This document shows positions 1-8,079 of a stretch of 36,185 nt of DNA, piece by piece (position 1 is the first letter of the stretch; each line of letters starts with the position of its first letter). The stretch comes from Planctomycetota bacterium. GTDB taxonomy: Bacteria; Planctomycetota; JACOTG01. Both the position numbers and the translations under genes were made by a program. Under the pieces are notes generated by a model. That model saw only the letters and a program-made list of their open reading frames with translations. It was not told the DNA's origin and searched no databases. The stretch lies in the NCBI GenBank assembly GCA_016178505.1, contig JACOTG010000218.1, forward strand, positions 1-36,185, read 5' to 3'.

Positions 1-4
1 CGCG

Positions 5-250
5 TTGGCGGAGTTGCTGATCGCGCATAACCCGGACCCGGATTCCACGCTGCCCTATCTGCTGCGGCTCCCGCTGGCCGGCGGGATGGTGTTCCGCACA
101 TCCGGGACCTGGCCACGCACAAAAGCCCTGTTCTGCTACCCGGTTTCGGCAGACGAGTGGCCCGCCGACCCCGACATTGTGGAACGAACCCGACTCCGGT
201 CGTGCGTGCGCCGCGGCGCCGGGATCCCCGCGATCATGGAGGTGGGATGA
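5..250 (+). CDS. N-terminal part of an ERCC4-nuclease-like protein, joined to other sequence
   Basis: The frame opens with a TTG start and encodes 81 residues. Residues 2-72 (AELLIAHNPDPDSTLPYLLR onward, with the phrase FRTSGTWPRTKALFCYPV) match my memory of the N-terminus of an actinobacterial ERCC4-domain protein of several hundred residues. After RRGAGI the similarity stops and the frame ends 7 residues later. The nuclease domain is therefore absent. The stop TGA overlaps the ATG of porB as ATGA, so the last codons probably belong to whatever gene once preceded porB. The stretch favours CTG for leucine, whereas the next genes use CTC freely. It could be a real recombination product or an assembly chimera. 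The family call is from memory and is the weakest part. Confidence 0.4.
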   Translation: MAELLIAHNPDPDSTLPYLLRLPLAGGMVFRTSGTWPRTKALFCYPVSADEWPADPDIVERTRLRSCVRRGAGIPAIMEVG

Positions 251-1158
251 TGAGCGAGCGAGTGCTCGAGGGCATGTGCCAAACGGCTCTCGACCGCGCG
301 GCGCCGATCCTTCGGCCCGGCAACACCAACTGCGGCGGCTGCGGCATGTCGATCGGGCTCCAGATGCTGACTCACGCCGTCGCCGAGCGTCCGGTCCAGA
401 TGGTCATTCCCGCGTGCTGCGCGATCGTCACCGCCGGGCAATTCCCCTTCTCGGCGTACGGCGCGCCGGTCGTCGCGTCGACGTTCGCCTCCGCGGCGGC
501 CGTGGCGACGGGCCTCGCGCATGCGGCGCGCATCAACGCCGAGGCGACGCGTGTGATCTGCTGGGCGGGAGACGGCGGCACGTACGACATCGGCATGGCG
601 ACGCTATCCGCCGCGGCCGCGCGGAACGAAGACATCCTGTACGTCTGCTACGACAACGAGATCTACGCCAACACCGGCGGGCAGCGATCTTCCGGTACGC
701 CGCTCGGCGCGAGCACGACGACGACGCCGGACGGCAAGGACGTCGCGAAGAAGGACATCGTGGCGATCCTCGCCGCGCACCGCGTGCCCTATGCCGCGAC
801 GCTCTCGCTCGCGCACCTGGACGACGTGCTGCGAAAGATGCGCTACGCGATCGACGCGACGGGCTTCCGCTTCCTTCACATGCTGTCGCCGTGTCCCACC
901 GGATGGAAGTCGGAGCCGGCGGAGGGAATCGAGCTGGTGCGACTCGCGGTGAAGTCGGGCCTGTATCCGGTGTACGAGGTGTTCGACGGCGTGCGTACGA
1001 CGATCGACGTCGAGCCGGAGTTCTCGGACGAATCGCTTCGCCGTTACTTCGAGCTCCAAGGACGGCTCAAGAAATCAGCGACCAATCTCGCGCACGTGCG
1101 CGGCGACATCGAACGGAGTTGGCGGATCCTTCGCCATCGGGCGAGCCTGGAGGTTTGA
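247..1158 (+). CDS. porB: 2-oxoacid:ferredoxin oxidoreductase, beta subunit (pyruvate synthase PorB-like)
   Basis: This 303-residue protein is the thiamine-diphosphate subunit of the oxygen-sensitive enzyme that oxidises pyruvate or another 2-oxoacid to acyl-CoA and passes electrons to ferredoxin. The sequence shows the N-terminal CGGCG pair followed by IPACCA and a later LSPCP, the cysteines expected to hold the beta-subunit 4Fe-4S cluster. It also shows the TPP/Mg motif GDGGTYDIG followed by DNEIYANTGGQ. I chose the ATG at 247 because it overlaps the preceding stop as ATGA; the open frame extends further upstream without family similarity. The length fits PorB. The alpha and gamma/delta subunits are not in the window; they would be expected upstream, where the sequence instead changes character. 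The exact 2-oxoacid cannot be read from the sequence. Confidence 0.93.
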   Translation: MMSERVLEGMCQTALDRAAPILRPGNTNCGGCGMSIGLQMLTHAVAERPVQMVIPACCAIVTAGQFPFSAYGAPVVASTFASAAAVATGLAHAARINAEATRVICWAGDGGTYDIGMATLSAAAARNEDILYVCYDNEIYANTGGQRSSGTPLGASTTTTPDGKDVAKKDIVAILAAHRVPYAATLSLAHLDDVLRKMRYAIDATGFRFLHMLSPCPTGWKSEPAEGIELVRLAVKSGLYPVYEVFDGVRTTIDVEPEFSDESLRRYFELQGRLKKSATNLAHVRGDIERSWRILRHRASLEV

Positions 1159-1159
1159 A

Positions 1160-1390
1160 ATGAGCGACCCCAAAGTCGAACCCAACAAAGTCGGGAAGGC
1201 CTTCCGGATCCATTGCATGAGAGTCGATGCGATGCGCACGATCGCGGAGCACCTCGAGTGCCCCTACTGCTCCGGCAGCGCCGCGGACATCGCGTGGGGC
1301 GATCACAAGTACTTCTGCGAGTTCCGCCCCGGCGTCGACCCGATCCACTTCGGCTTTCCCGAGGACCGCGGCCGACACCTCCAGACCTGA
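1160..1390 (+). CDS. small four-cysteine protein downstream of porB
   Basis: This 76-residue protein starts one base after the porB stop, with a GGAGG ribosome site inside the end of porB, so the two are almost certainly translated together. It has cysteines in HCM, CPYC and YFCEF, a spacing that suggests a zinc ribbon or an iron-site knuckle; the N-terminus is charged and there is no signal peptide. I do not recognise a named family. Its position suggests a small partner or assembly factor of the oxidoreductase, for example a metal-binding electron-transfer or stability protein, but that is inference. It ends 13 bases from the convergent gene that follows. Confidence 0.75.
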   Translation: MSDPKVEPNKVGKAFRIHCMRVDAMRTIAEHLECPYCSGSAADIAWGDHKYFCEFRPGVDPIHFGFPEDRGRHLQT

Positions 1391-1403
1391 CGCGACCGTG
1401 GCG

Positions 1404-3494
1404 CTACTGGACGTGCACGATCACGGCGTTGGTCACGCTCCAGCCCGCCTTGCTCTGCGAGCCGTCGTCCTCGATCAAGCCCTGCAGCGTGACCGCGATC
1501 GGCGTCGGTGAGCCGGCGCTCCGGAACACGATCGAAGGTGCCGGACGCGACGCCAGCGTGGGTGCCCCGAGGACTCGGCGGCGGCCGACGTTGTTCCAGA
1601 TCGCGTGAGGGACGCCCCCGGCGAACGGAGGAGCAAGCGCCATCGCGCCGAGCCCGCGCGGCAGCGGCGTCAGCGTCGCAGCGTTCGGCGCGCGGCCCCA
1701 CAGGTAGAGCACGAAGTGAGAGACCACACGGCTCGATGGCGCTAGCATTACGCAGTCGATCCTTTGGGTCACGCCGATCGTCAGCTCTCGCGTCGTCGAA
1801 TCGCCGGCGACCGCGTTCACGAGCAGCACGTCTTCTCGATTCCCGCGCCCGACGTTCACGTTTCCGTACCGCGCGGCGAGCCCCGGCGAAACGTACGTGT
1901 AGCCTTGCGGCAAGGTGCGCGTCGCGACGCGGACCGTCACCACGACGTCGACGGTCCCCGCCCCGGGTGGCGTCCGCAACGTGATCCGATCCGATGTCAC
2001 GTCGAGAAGCGTCGCCGGCGCGCCGCCGAATTGAACGATGGTCTCACTCATCGAGCCGAATCCGACGCCGAAGAGCCTCGCGATCTCGCCTCCGGACTCC
2101 GACCCCGAGCGCGGTGACATCGACGTCAGTTCGAACGGCTGGAGGACGCGCACGAACACGTCGCTGGCGCCATTCGTGTCGCCATCGACGAGATCATCGC
2201 CCGACCCGACGAACGCGATGACGCCGCCACTCGCGGACACGGCTGGACTCCGACACTCCGCGCTCGACTGCGTCCCATTCGCACTCACGCTCGCGCGCTC
2301 GGTCACGCCGGTCTGGAGATCTCGAAAGAAAACGTCCACGCGCTGATTCGAATCGCTGGGGACGAGGTCGGTCGCCGCGCTGGCAAATGCCACGACGCGT
2401 CCATCGGCGGAAATCGACGGCGCGGTGCTCGGGCCGTTGGCGTCGGTCCCCCCCGATCGCTCCGAGACTCGAGTCGTGACGCCGCCTCGCAGGTCGGTGA
2501 TGAAGACGTCGTCTACTCGATTCCCGTCGTTCGGGACGAGGTCGGTCGAACCGCTCGCGAACGCGACCCATCGGCCATCGCTCGACATCGCTGGCGCGTC
2601 GCTCGATCCGTTCGAGGGAACTCCAGGCGATGTGGCGTCGACGATTGCGTTTCTCATCCCCCCAACCTGGTCGAAGACGCCGTCGCCGTCGGAGTCGCGG
2701 TCGTGCACGAAGACGTGCGACGCGCGAACACCGACCGGGCCCGGCGCTACGACGAGGTTGGACGCGTCGCTTCGGAAGGAAACCCAGCGGCCGTCGGCGG
2801 AGACCGACGAAACATCGCAGGTACCGTTGGCTGCGGCGCCGGAGGCGGTGACGCTGACGCGCGCGGTCATCCCTGTGGTGCGGTCGCGGACGTAGATCTG
2901 GCGGCCCGCGTTCGTGCTCGAGATTGGACCGAAGTTCGTCGCGGTGCTCGTGAAGGCGATCCAGCGACCGTCCGTGGAGATCGAGCCGCCAAAGCTGTCG
3001 CGATCGCCCTCGACTCCCGCCGAGTTGACGCTCACGCGGATCGTCTCTCCACTCTGCAAATCGTGAACGAAGACGTCGGAGGCTCCGTTCCCGTCGTTCG
3101 CGACGAGGTTCGTTGCGGTGCTGCCGAAGACGATGAATCTCCCGTCTGCGGAAAGTTCTTGGGCGTAATCGCCACTGCGCGCGTTCCCCTCGCCGCCGCT
3201 GCTCGACACGCTGACGCGAGACGTCGTGCTCGCGAGTCGATCGCGGACGAAAACATCGAGGACGCCGTTGGTGTCCCCCGGAACGAGGTTCGATGCGAGG
3301 CTCGTGAACGAGACCCAGCGCCCGTCTGCGGAAGTCGAAACCGTGCCGTCGCTGCCGCTCCCGCCGTCTCCCCCGGCGCCGGTCGAGGAAACGCTCACTC
3401 GCTCCGTGGTTTGGGCTTCGGCGAGACCCATGAAAAGAATGATGGTGAGCGAAGTGCCGGCGCTACGGAACGCGCACGCGAAGGACGATCGCAT
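1404..3494 (-). CDS. secreted seven-repeat PD40 beta-propeller protein with IPT domain and shared C-terminal module
   Basis: This 696-residue protein begins with a signal peptide ending in AEAQ. Seven repeats of about 55-60 residues follow, with the core 'SADGRWVAFxSxATxLVPxDxNGxxDVFVRDxxTGxTxRVSV', the PD40/TolB-type pattern; seven copies would close one seven-bladed propeller. Next comes an IPT/TIG immunoglobulin-like segment (LTSMSPRSGSESGGE ... PQGYTYVSP). The final ~160 residues start at YGNVNVGRGNREDVL and end in SVTNAVIVHVQ; they form a module shared with the two giant proteins at 18-24 kb. The protein should act outside the cytoplasm, probably at the surface. Function is unknown. The first codons overlap the end of a broken relative (3463-3763), so the start could also lie at an internal ATG (LFMGLAEAQ). 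Confidence 0.85.
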   Translation of the reverse strand: MRSSFACAFRSAGTSLTIILFMGLAEAQTTERVSVSSTGAGGDGGSGSDGTVSTSADGRWVSFTSLASNLVPGDTNGVLDVFVRDRLASTTSRVSVSSSGGEGNARSGDYAQELSADGRFIVFGSTATNLVANDGNGASDVFVHDLQSGETIRVSVNSAGVEGDRDSFGGSISTDGRWIAFTSTATNFGPISSTNAGRQIYVRDRTTGMTARVSVTASGAAANGTCDVSSVSADGRWVSFRSDASNLVVAPGPVGVRASHVFVHDRDSDGDGVFDQVGGMRNAIVDATSPGVPSNGSSDAPAMSSDGRWVAFASGSTDLVPNDGNRVDDVFITDLRGGVTTRVSERSGGTDANGPSTAPSISADGRVVAFASAATDLVPSDSNQRVDVFFRDLQTGVTERASVSANGTQSSAECRSPAVSASGGVIAFVGSGDDLVDGDTNGASDVFVRVLQPFELTSMSPRSGSESGGEIARLFGVGFGSMSETIVQFGGAPATLLDVTSDRITLRTPPGAGTVDVVVTVRVATRTLPQGYTYVSPGLAARYGNVNVGRGNREDVLLVNAVAGDSTTRELTIGVTQRIDCVMLAPSSRVVSHFVLYLWGRAPNAATLTPLPRGLGAMALAPPFAGGVPHAIWNNVGRRRVLGAPTLASRPAPSIVFRSAGSPTPIAVTLQGLIEDDGSQSKAGWSVTNAVIVHVQ

Positions 3495-3763
3495 TGGTCA
3501 CGCTCCAGTGAGATGAACTCTGCGAGGCATCGTCCTCGATGAGCCCCTGGAGCGTCAAGGTGATCGGCGACGCTGCACTTGCAATTCGAAACACCGACGA
3601 CGGCGCGGGCCGCGACGGCGCCGTTGGCGCGCCCAGCACGCGGCGGCGCATGTTGCCTCTCTCGGGGTCGTTCGAGGATCCCTCGTTTCAAAGGCGTGAG
3701 AACCGAAAGGCAAACGACCGAAACCAGTATCGAGCGCTCGAAAGTCATCACGCGAGTTGACAC
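3463..3763 (-). pseudogene. broken paralog: signal-peptide remnant plus orphan C-terminal tail
   Basis: Positions 3651-3463 encode about 62 residues (RRRVLGAPTAPSRPAPS ... LQGLIEDDASQSSSHWSVTN) that closely match the last 60 residues of the neighbouring propeller protein. Only the tail is present. Upstream, from an ATG at 3748 (or the GTG at 3763), a different frame reads MTFERSILVSVVCLSVLTP, which looks like a signal peptide. The two pieces are out of frame by one base. The simplest reading is a full-length relative that lost its whole repeat region by internal deletion and then shifted frame. Its stop lies inside the first codons of the downstream intact gene. Confidence 0.6.
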
Positions 3764-3812
3764 CGACGGACGTCCCCCCTAACCTGTAGCGTTTCTTTAC
3801 CGCGAGGTACGG

Positions 3813-4949
3813 GTGAGGGAGACGGTGTCGCGTTCGCGCGCGAGGGTTCGGCCGGCGAAGGCCGGCGCTGCGGCGCAAAAGCTCACCGATCTCCGCCGGG
3901 CCATCGACCGACTGGACGAAAAAATCGTGGATCTGTTGAACGAGCGCGCCCAGGTCGTCGCCGAAATCGGCCACGTCAAACAGCGGTCGAACCGCCCGGC
4001 TTACGCTCCGGACCGCGAGCGCCAGGTTTTCGAGCGACTCCGTCGCCGCAATCGCGGCCCGCTGACCAACGACACTCTCGAGGCCATCTACCGCGAGCTG
4101 ATGTCGGGCTCGCTCGCCCTCGAGCGCCAGACGCGCGTCGCGTTCCTCGGCCCGCCCGGGACGTTCACGCATCTGGCGGCACGCGAGCGCTTCGGCGGCT
4201 CGGTCGAGTACGCGCCGGCGCGCGACGTGGTCGAGGTCTTCTCGCTGGTTTCGAGCAAGCAGGCCGACTACGGCCTGGTGCCGCTCGAGAGCCGCCTCGG
4301 CAGCGGGCTCACCGTGACGCTCGATCTCTTCCTGCGCTACCCGGTGAAGATCTGCGCGGAGATCCTGCGGCCGGTGAGGCTGTGCCTCATGGGCAAGGGA
4401 CCACTCGAAAAGATCGCGCGGATCTACAGCCATCCGCACGCGTTCCTTCAATCGCAGCGCTTCCTGTACTCGCACTTCCGAGACGCGGAGCGCATCGAGA
4501 CCGCGTCGACCACGCTCGCGGCGCAGCTCGCAGCCAAGCGGCGCGGCGCGGCCGCGATCGGCAGCGAAGAGGCCGCGTCGCTCTACGGTTTGTCGGTTCT
4601 CGCTCGCGAGATCGAGGACGAGGCGAACAACCTCGTGCGATTCGCGGTCCTCGCGCGCGAGTTCGGTGGACCGACGGGCAACGACAAGACGTCGATCGTG
4701 CTCTCGGCGAAGGATCGCGTGGGCGCGCTCGCGGACATTCTCGCGCACTTCCGTCGCGCGGGCGTCAGCGTCCGCCGCATCGAGTCGCGCCCCGCTCCCG
4801 GCCGCCCCGGCGATGCGTCGTTCTTCCTCGACCTCGAGGGACACGTGCAAGATCGCCGCTTGCAAACGGCGCTCGCAAAGGTGAAGCGCCTTTCGACCGC
4901 GTACCTCCTGCTCGGCTCCTATCCGGCCGGGAAAGAGACGCACTCGTGA
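3813..4949 (+). CDS. pheA: P-protein-like: chorismate mutase / prephenate dehydratase-like / ACT, with altered dehydratase motifs
   Basis: 378 residues. An N-terminal AroQ chorismate mutase domain (about 22-105) has the expected LRRAIDRLD, LLNERA, HVK and DRER residues. A prephenate-dehydratase fold follows (about 107-285; FLGPPGTFTHLAA), then an ACT domain (about 290-370; GALADIL, RRIESRP) that binds phenylalanine in relatives. The route is chorismate to prephenate to phenylpyruvate. The dehydratase motifs are unusual. The family TRF motif reads N-L-V-R-F at 273-277, with Val275 in place of the catalytic threonine, and the ENS/ENT motif reads ESR at 159-161. The mutase is probably active; the dehydratase step is doubtful. 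GTG start at 3813. The stop overlaps the next start as GTGA, so expression is coupled to DAHP synthase. Confidence 0.88.
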   Translation: MRETVSRSRARVRPAKAGAAAQKLTDLRRAIDRLDEKIVDLLNERAQVVAEIGHVKQRSNRPAYAPDRERQVFERLRRRNRGPLTNDTLEAIYRELMSGSLALERQTRVAFLGPPGTFTHLAARERFGGSVEYAPARDVVEVFSLVSSKQADYGLVPLESRLGSGLTVTLDLFLRYPVKICAEILRPVRLCLMGKGPLEKIARIYSHPHAFLQSQRFLYSHFRDAERIETASTTLAAQLAAKRRGAAAIGSEEAASLYGLSVLAREIEDEANNLVRFAVLAREFGGPTGNDKTSIVLSAKDRVGALADILAHFRRAGVSVRRIESRPAPGRPGDASFFLDLEGHVQDRRLQTALAKVKRLSTAYLLLGSYPAGKETHS

Positions 4950-5986
4950 TCATCGTTCTCAAGCCCGAGATCACGCCCGAGGAGCAAGCCCACCTCATCC
5001 AGCGCATCGAGGAGATGGGCTTCAAGATCCACCTCTCGCGCGGCGAGCACCGCACGATCGTCGGCGTCATCGGCGACGAGGAGGCGTTGCGGTCGACCGC
5101 GCTCGAGGCCTTCTCCGGCGTCGAAAAGGTCGTGCCGATCCTCAAGCCGTACAAGCTCGCGAGCCGCGAGTTCCGCCACGAGAACACGGTCATCGACGTG
5201 CGCGGCGTGAAGATCGGCGGCCCGAAGCTCGTCGTCATCGCCGGCCCCTGCTCCATCGAGAGCCGCGAGAGCTTGCTGCAAGTCGCCAAGGTCGTGAAGG
5301 ACTCGGGCGCGACGATGCTGCGCGGCGGCGCGTTCAAGCCGCGAACGTCGCCCTATTCGTTCCAGGGCCTCGGCGAAGAAGGGCTGAAGTACCTGCGCGA
5401 GGCGAGCGAGATCTTCGACTTGCCGGTCGTGACCGAGGTGATGGATCCGCGCCAAGTGCCGATCGTCGAGCGCTACGCCGACGTGCTGCAGATCGGCGCG
5501 CGCAACATGCAGAACTACTCGCTGCTGTCGGAGGTCGGACGAACGCGAAAGCCCGTCTTTCTCAAGCGAGGGATGTCGGCCACGGTGAAGGATCTGCTGC
5601 TCTCGGCCGAGTACGTGCTGTCGGCCGGGAATCGTCAGGTGATCCTGTGCGAGCGCGGTGTGAAGGGCTTCGAGGACTCGGTGCGCAATCTCCTCGACCT
5701 CAGCGCCGTGCCGAACCTGCGCGGGCTGACGCATCTCCCGATCGCCGTCGACCCGAGCCATGCCACCGGTCGGGTCGACTTGGTTGCACCGCTGGCGCGC
5801 GCGGCGGTCGTCGTCGGCGCGGACGCGATCATGCTCGAAGTTCACACGTCGCCGGAAAAGGCGCTGTCGGACGGCGCTCAAGCGCTGCGACCCGAGGCGC
5901 TTCGCCGCCTCATGCGCGAGATCGCGGTCCTCGAGCAGTCGATGGACGTCGTCCGGAAGATCGAGTCGGAAGGAGCGTTCGCATGA
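4946..5986 (+). CDS. aroF: 3-deoxy-7-phosphoheptulonate (DAHP) synthase, class I-beta with N-terminal regulatory domain
   Basis: 346 residues. The enzyme condenses phosphoenolpyruvate and erythrose 4-phosphate, the first step of the shikimate pathway in the cytoplasm. The N-terminal ~70 residues (IIVLKPEITPEEQAHLIQRI ...) are the ferredoxin-like regulatory domain of the Thermotoga-type enzymes. The barrel follows, with VIAGPCSIES, LRGGAFKPRTSPYSFQG, EVMDPRQV, QIGARNMQN, FLKRGM, ILCERG and DPSHATGR, all family signatures. The GTG start at 4946 overlaps the pheA stop, and the stop overlaps the tpiA ATG. Lying directly behind the chorismate mutase/ACT gene, it could form the kind of DAHPS-mutase complex known in other bacteria for feedback control; that is inference. 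Confidence 0.95.
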   Translation: MIIVLKPEITPEEQAHLIQRIEEMGFKIHLSRGEHRTIVGVIGDEEALRSTALEAFSGVEKVVPILKPYKLASREFRHENTVIDVRGVKIGGPKLVVIAGPCSIESRESLLQVAKVVKDSGATMLRGGAFKPRTSPYSFQGLGEEGLKYLREASEIFDLPVVTEVMDPRQVPIVERYADVLQIGARNMQNYSLLSEVGRTRKPVFLKRGMSATVKDLLLSAEYVLSAGNRQVILCERGVKGFEDSVRNLLDLSAVPNLRGLTHLPIAVDPSHATGRVDLVAPLARAAVVVGADAIMLEVHTSPEKALSDGAQALRPEALRRLMREIAVLEQSMDVVRKIESEGAFA

Positions 5987-6732
5987 GCACCGCGCGTCGA
6001 GCGCTCGTCGCCGGAAACTGGAAGATGTACAAGGATCGAGCGGCCGCGAAGGCGACGGCGCTCGCCCTTCGCGAGACGTTGGGGTCGTGCGAAATCCCGG
6101 AGGTCGCCGTCTTCCCGCCGTTCCCGTTCCTCGCCGACGTGAGCGAAGCTCTCCACGGATCCGCGATCTCGCTCGGCGCGCAGGACCTGCACCCGGGCAA
6201 GGAAGGCGCGTTCACCGGCGAGGTTTCCGGCTGGATGCTTCGGAGCGTCGGCTGCCGCTGGGTGATCGTCGGACATTCGGAGCGCCGCCATCAGCTCGGC
6301 GAAACGGACGAGGTCGTTGCGCGAAAGCTGCGCGCCGCGCTCGAGTCCGGCCTCGATCCGATCCTGTGCGTCGGCGAGACGCTGCAGGAGCGCGAGCGTC
6401 GCGACACCGAGCGCGTCATCGAAAGGCAGATCGAATCGGCGTTCCACGGCGTGGGAACGTCGCGCGGGCAGGTCACGATCGCGTACGAGCCCGTGTGGGC
6501 GATCGGCACGGGTCGCAACGCGACGCCCGAGCAAGCGTCGGAGGTTCACAAGCGGATTCGCGATTGGTCCGAAGACGCTCGAGTCCGCGTGCTGTACGGC
6601 GGAAGCGTGAAACCGGAAAACGTCGGCGCGCTCGCGAAAGCGCCCGAGATCGATGGTGTTCTGGTCGGAGGTGCGAGCCTCGAAGTGTCGTCGTTCGCGC
6701 GACTCGTGGCCGCGTTCAAGAGCCGAGATTAG
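5983..6732 (+). CDS. tpiA: triosephosphate isomerase
   Basis: 249 residues, the normal length. The enzyme interconverts dihydroxyacetone phosphate and glyceraldehyde 3-phosphate in glycolysis and gluconeogenesis. Visible signatures are the catalytic lysine in AGNWKMYK, the histidine in VIVGHSERR, the catalytic glutamate and loop in AYEPVWAIGTG, and the phosphate-binding YGGSV and GVLVGGASL. The ATG at 5983 overlaps the stop of the DAHP synthase gene (ATGA). It is followed after 10 bases by secG, a tpiA-secG order that is widespread in bacteria. Confidence 0.97.
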   Translation: MSTARRALVAGNWKMYKDRAAAKATALALRETLGSCEIPEVAVFPPFPFLADVSEALHGSAISLGAQDLHPGKEGAFTGEVSGWMLRSVGCRWVIVGHSERRHQLGETDEVVARKLRAALESGLDPILCVGETLQERERRDTERVIERQIESAFHGVGTSRGQVTIAYEPVWAIGTGRNATPEQASEVHKRIRDWSEDARVRVLYGGSVKPENVGALAKAPEIDGVLVGGASLEVSSFARLVAAFKSRD

Positions 6733-6742
6733 GAGGTCGACC

Positions 6743-7141
6743 GTGGGTTTCGTGATTGGTTTCCTCTACTTCCTGTTCATCCTGTCGAGCCTGGTCCTGA
6801 TCATGATCATCCTGGTTCAGGAAGGGAAAGGCGGCGGTTTCGCTGAGGCGTTCAGCGGCGTCGGGGGCGAGACGTTCGGCGTGAAGGCGACAGGTCTGCA
6901 CAAGTTCACCGGCGCCGTTGCCGGCGTGTTCGTCGGCAGCGCCGTGCTCGTGAGCCTGCTTCGCGGTCACGTGAGCGTGTTGCCGGCGGCACCGCCTCCG
7001 GCGATTCCAAGCTCCGACAATCCGGGTGGAACTCCCAATCCGAATGGCGGGCAGAACCCGCCGTCGACGCCGGGGGGCGGGCAAAGTCCGAGCGGTCAGA
7101 ACACGCCGCAGACGCCTCAGACTCCGGAGAAAGACCACTAG
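6743..7141 (+). CDS. secG: preprotein translocase subunit SecG with proline/glutamine-rich tail
   Basis: 132 residues. The first transmembrane helix (GFVIGFLYFLFILSSLVLIMIILVQ) is followed by the conserved cytoplasmic stretch QEGKGGGFAEAFSGVGGETFG and a second helix (FTGAVAGVFVGSAVLVSLL), the SecG plan within the SecYEG channel of the inner membrane. The last ~55 residues are a low-complexity tail rich in Pro, Gly, Gln and Ser (PNPNGGQNPPSTPGGGQ), longer than in the model proteins and likely unstructured. The GTG start at 6743 is preceded by a strong AGGAGGT site at 6731, beginning on the tpiA stop. The stop TAG shares its last base with the next GTG. Confidence 0.93.
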   Translation: MGFVIGFLYFLFILSSLVLIMIILVQEGKGGGFAEAFSGVGGETFGVKATGLHKFTGAVAGVFVGSAVLVSLLRGHVSVLPAAPPPAIPSSDNPGGTPNPNGGQNPPSTPGGGQSPSGQNTPQTPQTPEKDH

Positions 7142-8079
7142 TGGCTGCGCCCAAGACGCAAGTGGCGATGCGCAAGCCGAAGCCGGCTGCCGCGGGAATC
7201 GTCCGCAGCATGACGGGCTTCGGCAAGTCGACGCGCACCGGCGAGAGCTGGTCGGTCACGGCGGAGATCCGCTCGGTGAACCACCGCTTTCTCAAGGTGA
7301 CACTGAAGCTGCCGGGCGCGCTCCAGGCGTACGACGCTCGCATCGAGGACATCGTCAAGCGACGAGTCGCCCGCGGCTCCGTCACGCTCGCTGTCCGTTA
7401 CGAGAGCGCAAACGCCCGCGCCGTCTTCCACGTCGATCCGGCATCGGTGCGCGGCTACGTGGACGCGTTGCGCAACCTGAAGGAAACGTACGATCTCTCC
7501 GGCGAGCCTTCGCTCGAGCTCGTTGCGGACATGCCCGGCATCTTCCAGTCGAACGGCGCGGCCGAGCTGCCGGCGAACGAATGGACGGCGATTCAGGAAG
7601 CGGTGGGCGAGGCGGTCGACCGGCTCGTCGCCATGCGCGAGACCGAAGGGTCGAAGCTCACTTCCGAGATTCGCGATCGGCAACGCGCGATCGGCAAGAC
7701 GCTGGCTCAAGTCAAGAAGCGCGCGCCTCGCGTCGTCCGCGAATACCACGACAAGCTTCGTGAGCGAGCGTCGGCACTGCTCCAATCTTCGCCGCTCGCA
7801 ATCAAGGAAGAGGACCTGCGCCGCGACGTCGCGATCTTCGCGGATCGGTGCGACGTCACCGAAGAGATCGCGCGCCTCGACAGCCACCTCGCGCAATTCG
7901 AGAGCGTGATCGCATCGGGGCGCGAGGTCGGCCGAAGGCTCGACTTCCTCCTTCAGGAAGTGTTTCGCGAAGTGAACACGATCGGCAGCAAGGCGTCCGA
8001 CGCCGAGATCGCGCATGCCGTGGTCGAGGCGAAGGCGGAGATCGAGAAGATTCGAGAGCAGGTGCAGAACCTCGAATGA
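7141..8079 (+). CDS. yicC: YicC-family endoribonuclease
   Basis: 312 residues with the family hallmarks: RSMTGFGKSTR near the N-terminus, SVNHRFLKVTLKLP, the middle segment with RLVAMRETEGSKL, and the C-terminal GRRLDFLLQEVFREVNTIGSKASD followed by EAKAEIEKIREQVQNLE. YicC proteins are cytoplasmic metal-dependent endoribonucleases. The GTG at 7141 overlaps the secG stop and gives a 23-residue extension before the usual start region; ATG codons at 7168 and 7210 are alternatives. The stop overlaps the gmk ATG, the standard yicC-gmk pairing. Confidence 0.93.
   Translation: MAAPKTQVAMRKPKPAAAGIVRSMTGFGKSTRTGESWSVTAEIRSVNHRFLKVTLKLPGALQAYDARIEDIVKRRVARGSVTLAVRYESANARAVFHVDPASVRGYVDALRNLKETYDLSGEPSLELVADMPGIFQSNGAAELPANEWTAIQEAVGEAVDRLVAMRETEGSKLTSEIRDRQRAIGKTLAQVKKRAPRVVREYHDKLRERASALLQSSPLAIKEEDLRRDVAIFADRCDVTEEIARLDSHLAQFESVIASGREVGRRLDFLLQEVFREVNTIGSKASDAEIAHAVVEAKAEIEKIREQVQNLE

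Noticed and set aside
3555..4943. Long open frame on the minus strand (462 codons) opposite pheA
   Set aside because: It mirrors the real plus-strand gene; the product is Arg/Glu-rich low-complexity text without domains, as expected for antisense frames in GC-rich DNA.
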